In this document: positions 1-5,800 of the stretch, piece by piece
Layout of the letters: every line of letters begins with the position of its first letter
Numbering within the stretch: the first letter of the stretch is position 1
DNA from: Acidobacteriota bacterium
Lineage (GTDB): Bacteria > Acidobacteriota > Thermoanaerobaculia > Multivoradales > JAHEKO01
Length of the DNA: 5,800 nt
Assembly (NCBI GenBank): GCA_024638355.1
Contig: JAHEKO010000266.1
Location: 1 to 5,800, forward strand
Direction of reading: 5' to 3'
The notes under the pieces: generated by a model
Told to the model about the DNA's origin: nothing
The model's database searches: none
What the model saw: the letters and a program-made list of their open reading frames with translations, nothing else
Program-made: the position numbers and the translations under genes

Positions 1-275
1 GCGTCGCCGATCTCCATCCAGCAGCCCTTCTTGGGACAGACCTCGAGCACTCCGCCCTCGACGCGCACCGTCTTGCCGACGTAGGCGTCGGGATTGGCGA
101 GGATGTCGGCGATGCGCGTCGTTTCGGCCAGACTGACCCCGGTGCCGTAGATCTCGTGCGGCTCGACGGCGGCGGTGGCCGCCGGGGCCGCAAGCAGGGC
201 GAAAGCCAGGGCGACCGCGGCGGCGGCGCGGGCGGCGAGCGGCACGAGGAGAAGATCGAATCGGAACAGAGGCAT
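1..275 (-). CDS. DUF4920-type secreted protein, N-terminal part (3' end beyond window edge)
   Basis: Ninety-one codons are visible before the reading frame leaves the window. The first ~36 residues form a signal peptide: a short start with Arg5, a long Ala/Leu/Val core and an Ala-rich cleavage region (about PAATAA|VEPHE), with no lipobox cysteine. The mature part begins EIYGTGVSLAETTRIADILA, followed by NPDAYVGKTVRVEG and then VCPKKGCWMEI. This pattern, including the Cys80/Cys85 pair in CPKKGCW, is what I recognise as DUF4920, a small exported domain of unknown function with an OB-like β-rich fold. The two cysteines could bind a metal or form a disulfide; that is inference. The ATG at 275 is chosen because AGGGAG sits 7 bases upstream and the signal peptide starts there. 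The gene is separated by 186 bp from the membrane-protein gene upstream, so it may have its own promoter. I see no functional tie to the hydantoinase/YgfK genes. Confidence 0.82.
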   Translation of the reverse strand, partial: MPLFRFDLLLVPLAARAAAAVALAFALLAAPAATAAVEPHEIYGTGVSLAETTRIADILANPDAYVGKTVRVEGGVLEVCPKKGCWMEIGD

Positions 276-461
276 GGAGCTACTCCCTTCGGTCAACGGG
301 CCAGGTGGTGGCAGGCTTCTCGGTTCCATCGGATCGCTGCACCGGAACGACGGAGCCGGTCTCGGGTTTCATTGTGTTCATACGCTGCAATACGCAGGCC
401 AGGCGGGTGAAGATCTGGATCCCTTGCGGCTTCTTGATCCACGGCGAGGCTGGAGCCACCG
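276..461. other. Intergenic gap between membrane-protein gene and DUF4920 gene
   Basis: This 186-bp stretch lies after the stop of the six-helix membrane protein and before the DUF4920 start. It is locally less GC-rich around 370-395 (minus strand TATTGCAGCGTATGAACACA), where a promoter for the DUF4920 gene could sit, but I cannot place convincing -35 and -10 boxes. There is a weak inverted repeat, ACCGG (341-345) with CCGGT (356-360), and GGATC/GATCC arms near 421-440. Neither is followed by a T-run, so no terminator is called. Open frames that cross it are continuations of shadow frames from the neighbouring gene. Confidence 0.4.
283..289 (-). promoter_or_regulatory. Ribosome binding site of the DUF4920 gene
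   Basis: On the minus strand AAGGGAG lies 7 bases before the ATG at 275. It supports that start and marks the gene as translated independently of the upstream operon. Confidence 0.6.
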
Positions 462-1139
462 TCAGGAGGCCCCGCGCCGGGCGCGAGTCACCAGCCAGGC
501 GCCCACGCCCATTGTCCACGCTGCCTGCGCCAGCACCACCGCGGTCATCCCGGCGACGTTCAAGGTCAGTCGCCCGGCGACGAGCCCGATCACCGGGAGC
601 GCACCCACCGCCAGCCCGATCCAGCCGACCGCCCGGACCCAGGTCGGAGCCTCGGCACGCCGGGCGAGCGCCCACGACCACAGGAAGATCCCCGCCGACT
701 GGGCGACCGCGCCGATCTTGGCCAGCGCCTGGTTGACCTCGAAGCTGAAGCGGAAGACGGCTACGGCGGCCTTCGTCGCCGCGGGGGTCGCCGCCTCGTA
801 CTGCCCGGCGAGGCCCGGCACGATGAAGCCGCTGACGGCGGCCGCGCCCGTCATGCAGAGCACTCCCAACCCGTAGGCGATCGCCGCGAGCTGAACGCCG
901 CTCGAGCTCCAGCCGAGAACGCCCGCCAGGCGCGTCAGACCCCAGAAGATCAGCACCATCAGCGCGATCAACGAGCCGTGGACGACCGCCGAAAGGGGCC
1001 CCAGGCGCACCAGCTCGGCCATGCGCTCGGCGGTGCCCGAGGCTCCGGCGGACGGGTGGTGGCTCATGGCGAAGACCGACAGCAAGGGGCCGACGATCAG
1101 TGCCCAGCCGGCGAGGCGGGTGCCGCGGTCGATCTCCAT
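462..1139 (-). CDS. Six-helix integral membrane protein of unknown function
   Basis: This 225-residue protein is almost entirely hydrophobic. Likely membrane segments are at about residues 8-25, 50-72, 82-108, 136-158, 166-188 and 193-217, with a short loop near 26-48 that contains HHPSAG. The loop at 109-135 (GQYEAATPAATKAAVAVFRFSFEVNQALAK) carries an acidic residue and a run of aromatics between helices 3 and 4. The C-terminus is basic (RARRGAS), which fits a cytoplasmic tail. There is no signal peptide apart from the first helix and no ATP-binding or known transporter motif. It resembles small DUF4386/DUF998-like membrane proteins in size and helix pattern, but I do not recognise the family. 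The ATG at 1139 lies five bases after the YgfK stop, and its ribosome binding site GAGGAG is formed by the last two codons of that gene, so it is very probably co-transcribed and translationally coupled. Its position would allow a role in uptake or membrane attachment, but nothing in the sequence shows this. Confidence 0.85.
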   Translation of the reverse strand: MEIDRGTRLAGWALIVGPLLSVFAMSHHPSAGASGTAERMAELVRLGPLSAVVHGSLIALMVLIFWGLTRLAGVLGWSSSGVQLAAIAYGLGVLCMTGAAAVSGFIVPGLAGQYEAATPAATKAAVAVFRFSFEVNQALAKIGAVAQSAGIFLWSWALARRAEAPTWVRAVGWIGLAVGALPVIGLVAGRLTLNVAGMTAVVLAQAAWTMGVGAWLVTRARRGAS

Positions 1140-1144
1140 CGCGG

Positions 1145-4717
<3,573 letters not shown>

Positions 4718-5800
4718 TCAACTACCTCCGTGGCCTCGGTTCGCCCTCCGGCGGCGCAGGAACCGCCCCGCGCCCCGTTCGACGTCCAGGTTGCCCTCAC
4801 GGTATCCGATCCGGCCGCCGACGACGACCACCGACGGCAGGCCGCGCAGCTCGAATCCCTCGTAGATGCTCCGATCGCAGTCGTGGTGGTGGGTGGCGGC
4901 GGAGATCGTCGCGGTCGCGGCCGGATCCCAGATCACCAGGTCGGCGTCGGAGCCGACCTCGATCGCGCCCTTGCGCGGATGGAGCCCGAAGAGGCGAGCC
5001 GGCCGGGTCGAGACCAGATCGACGAAGCGCTCGAGGCGGAGTCGCCCGGTGCCGACGCCGTAGGTGTAGAGCAGCGCCAGGCGGTTCTCGATGCCGGCCG
5101 TGCCGCCGGGGATGAGCCGGAAGTCGTCGCGGCCCAGCTCCTTCTGACCCTTCTGGTGGAACGGGCAGTGGTCGGTGGAGACCACCTGGAGCACGTCGTC
5201 GCGGATCGCGCCCCAGAGGAGCTCCTGGTGGCCGCGCGGCCGGATCGGCGGCGCGCATACGTAGGCGGCGCCTTCGAAATCGGCCTTGTCGTAGACCGAG
5301 TCGTCGAGCAGAAGGTAGTGCGGGCAGGTCTCGCCGTAGATCGGCCGCCCGTCCGCTCGCGCCGCGGCGATCGCGGCCAGCGACTCGCGGCAGGTGACGT
5401 GGAAGACGTAGAGCGACGCCCCGGTCCAGTGGGCGAGGGCGATGGCCCGGCCGGCGGCCTCGCCCTCGAGCTCGCTCGGCCGGCTGAGGGCGTGGTAGCG
5501 CGGCTCGGTGTCGCCCGCGGCGGCGAAGCGATCGCGCAGGTGCTCGATCATGTCGCCGTGCTCGCAGTGGATCACCATCAGGGCGTCGAGGTCGGCGACC
5601 GCCTGGAGCGCCGCGATCAGATCGACGTCGTCGAGGCCGACGACCTCCTTGTAGGCCATGTAGCTCTTGAAGGTGGGCAGGCCTTCGTCGACCGCGCGCG
5701 CCATCCAGGCGGCGCCGTCTTCGCTCCACCAGGTGACCGCCATGTGGAAGCCGTAGTCGGCCACCGCGCCGGCGGCCTCGCGCCTGCGGTCCGCGAGCGC
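4718..5800 (-). CDS. hydA: Dihydropyrimidinase / D-hydantoinase family cyclic amidohydrolase, 5' end beyond window edge
   Basis: The frame stays open to the window edge, giving 360 visible residues of an expected ~460-470. The GTG at 5764 is not the start, because the frame continues upstream (ALADRRREAAGA) and the N-terminal HxH metal motif is missing. Numbered from the edge, the binuclear metal site shows the lysine to be carboxylated, Lys45 in TFKSYMAYK, then His78 in VIHCEHGD, His134 in FHVTC and Asp210 in STDHCPF. The gaps (33, 56 and 76 residues) equal those I recall for Burkholderia pickettii D-hydantoinase (K150, H183, H239, D315). Tyr50, five after the lysine, matches the substrate-binding tyrosine. 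YGETCPHYL, CAPPIRP and GAIEVGSDADLVIWD are further family hallmarks. The enzyme hydrolyses cyclic amide rings such as dihydrouracil or hydantoins in the cytoplasm. Exact substrate, and hydA versus hyuA/ygeZ naming, cannot be settled here. The tail is very basic (RRRRANRGHGGS). Its TGA is followed at once by the ygfK ATG, so the two are almost surely one operon. Confidence 0.93.
   Translation of the reverse strand, partial: ALADRRREAAGAVADYGFHMAVTWWSEDGAAWMARAVDEGLPTFKSYMAYKEVVGLDDVDLIAALQAVADLDALMVIHCEHGDMIEHLRDRFAAAGDTEPRYHALSRPSELEGEAAGRAIALAHWTGASLYVFHVTCRESLAAIAAARADGRPIYGETCPHYLLLDDSVYDKADFEGAAYVCAPPIRPRGHQELLWGAIRDDVLQVVSTDHCPFHQKGQKELGRDDFRLIPGGTAGIENRLALLYTYGVGTGRLRLERFVDLVSTRPARLFGLHPRKGAIEVGSDADLVIWDPAATATISAATHHHDCDRSIYEGFELRGLPSVVVVGGRIGYREGNLDVERGAGRFLRRRRANRGHGGS
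4725..4729 (-). promoter_or_regulatory. Ribosome binding site of ygfK, inside end of hydantoinase gene
   Basis: A full GGAGG lies 7 bases before the ATG at 4717 and within the last codons of the hydantoinase gene. It fixes the ygfK start and rejects a slightly earlier in-window start in another frame. Confidence 0.75.

Noticed and set aside
341..360. Inverted repeat ACCGG...CCGGT as a terminator
   Set aside because: The stem is only five base pairs with a ten-base loop and there is no following T-run. It also lies within the leader region of the next gene.
280..681. Minus-strand 133-codon open frame crossing the gap between the membrane-protein and DUF4920 genes
   Set aside because: Its first half is an out-of-frame reading of the membrane-protein gene, it lacks a good ribosome binding site, and its end is low-complexity with no known motif.
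175..876. Long plus-strand open frames over the DUF4920 and membrane-protein region
   Set aside because: They are antisense to well-supported genes, are rich in Arg/Ala/Pro/Ser as expected for GC-rich shadow frames, and have no recognisable domain.
5762..5764. GTG as the start of the hydantoinase
   Set aside because: The frame is open to the window edge with sensible coding, and starting here would remove the N-terminal HxH metal ligands and about 100 residues of the barrel.

Overview
This is a GC-rich (by eye well above 60%) bacterial window in which all four supported genes lie on the minus strand, so transcription runs from right to left. The codon style is strongly GC3-biased, and there is no sign of phage, IS elements, CRISPR or RNA genes. 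A secreted DUF4920-type protein and high-GC coding suggest a Gram-negative or diderm lineage, perhaps Acidobacteriota or a proteobacterium. That assignment is a guess from style, not from a marker gene.

Layout in transcription order: (1) 5800-4718, the C-terminal ~360 residues of a dihydropyrimidinase/D-hydantoinase, with its N-terminus beyond the window edge. (2) 4717-1145, a 1190-residue YgfK-family multidomain flavo-iron-sulfur oxidoreductase, often labelled 'putative selenate reductase subunit YgfK'. It starts on the base after the hydantoinase stop codon. (3) 1139-462, a six-helix membrane protein of unknown function that starts five bases after the YgfK stop. (4) After a 186-bp gap, 275-1, the N-terminal part of a signal-peptide-bearing DUF4920 protein that runs off the left edge.

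Genes 1-3 look like one translationally coupled operon. The hydantoinase opens cyclic amide rings (dihydropyrimidines, hydantoins or similar). The YgfK protein carries a dihydropyrimidine-dehydrogenase-like flavin barrel, a GltD-like FAD/NAD(P) module and ferredoxin-type clusters, so a reduction-then-ring-opening pathway for an N-heterocycle is the natural reading. The pairing is either a reductive pyrimidine pathway or part of the anaerobic purine/urate catabolic set in which ygfK and hyuA homologues occur together (E. coli ygeW-ygeX-ygeY-hyuA-ygfK-ssnA-xdhD region). The genes that would decide between them are outside the window.

The most interesting points are the permuted, fused domain order of the YgfK protein relative to dihydropyrimidine dehydrogenase, its altered active-site loop, a reduced set of N-terminal cluster cysteines, and the zero-gap linkage to the hydantoinase. 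I see no evidence of a wholly new system.
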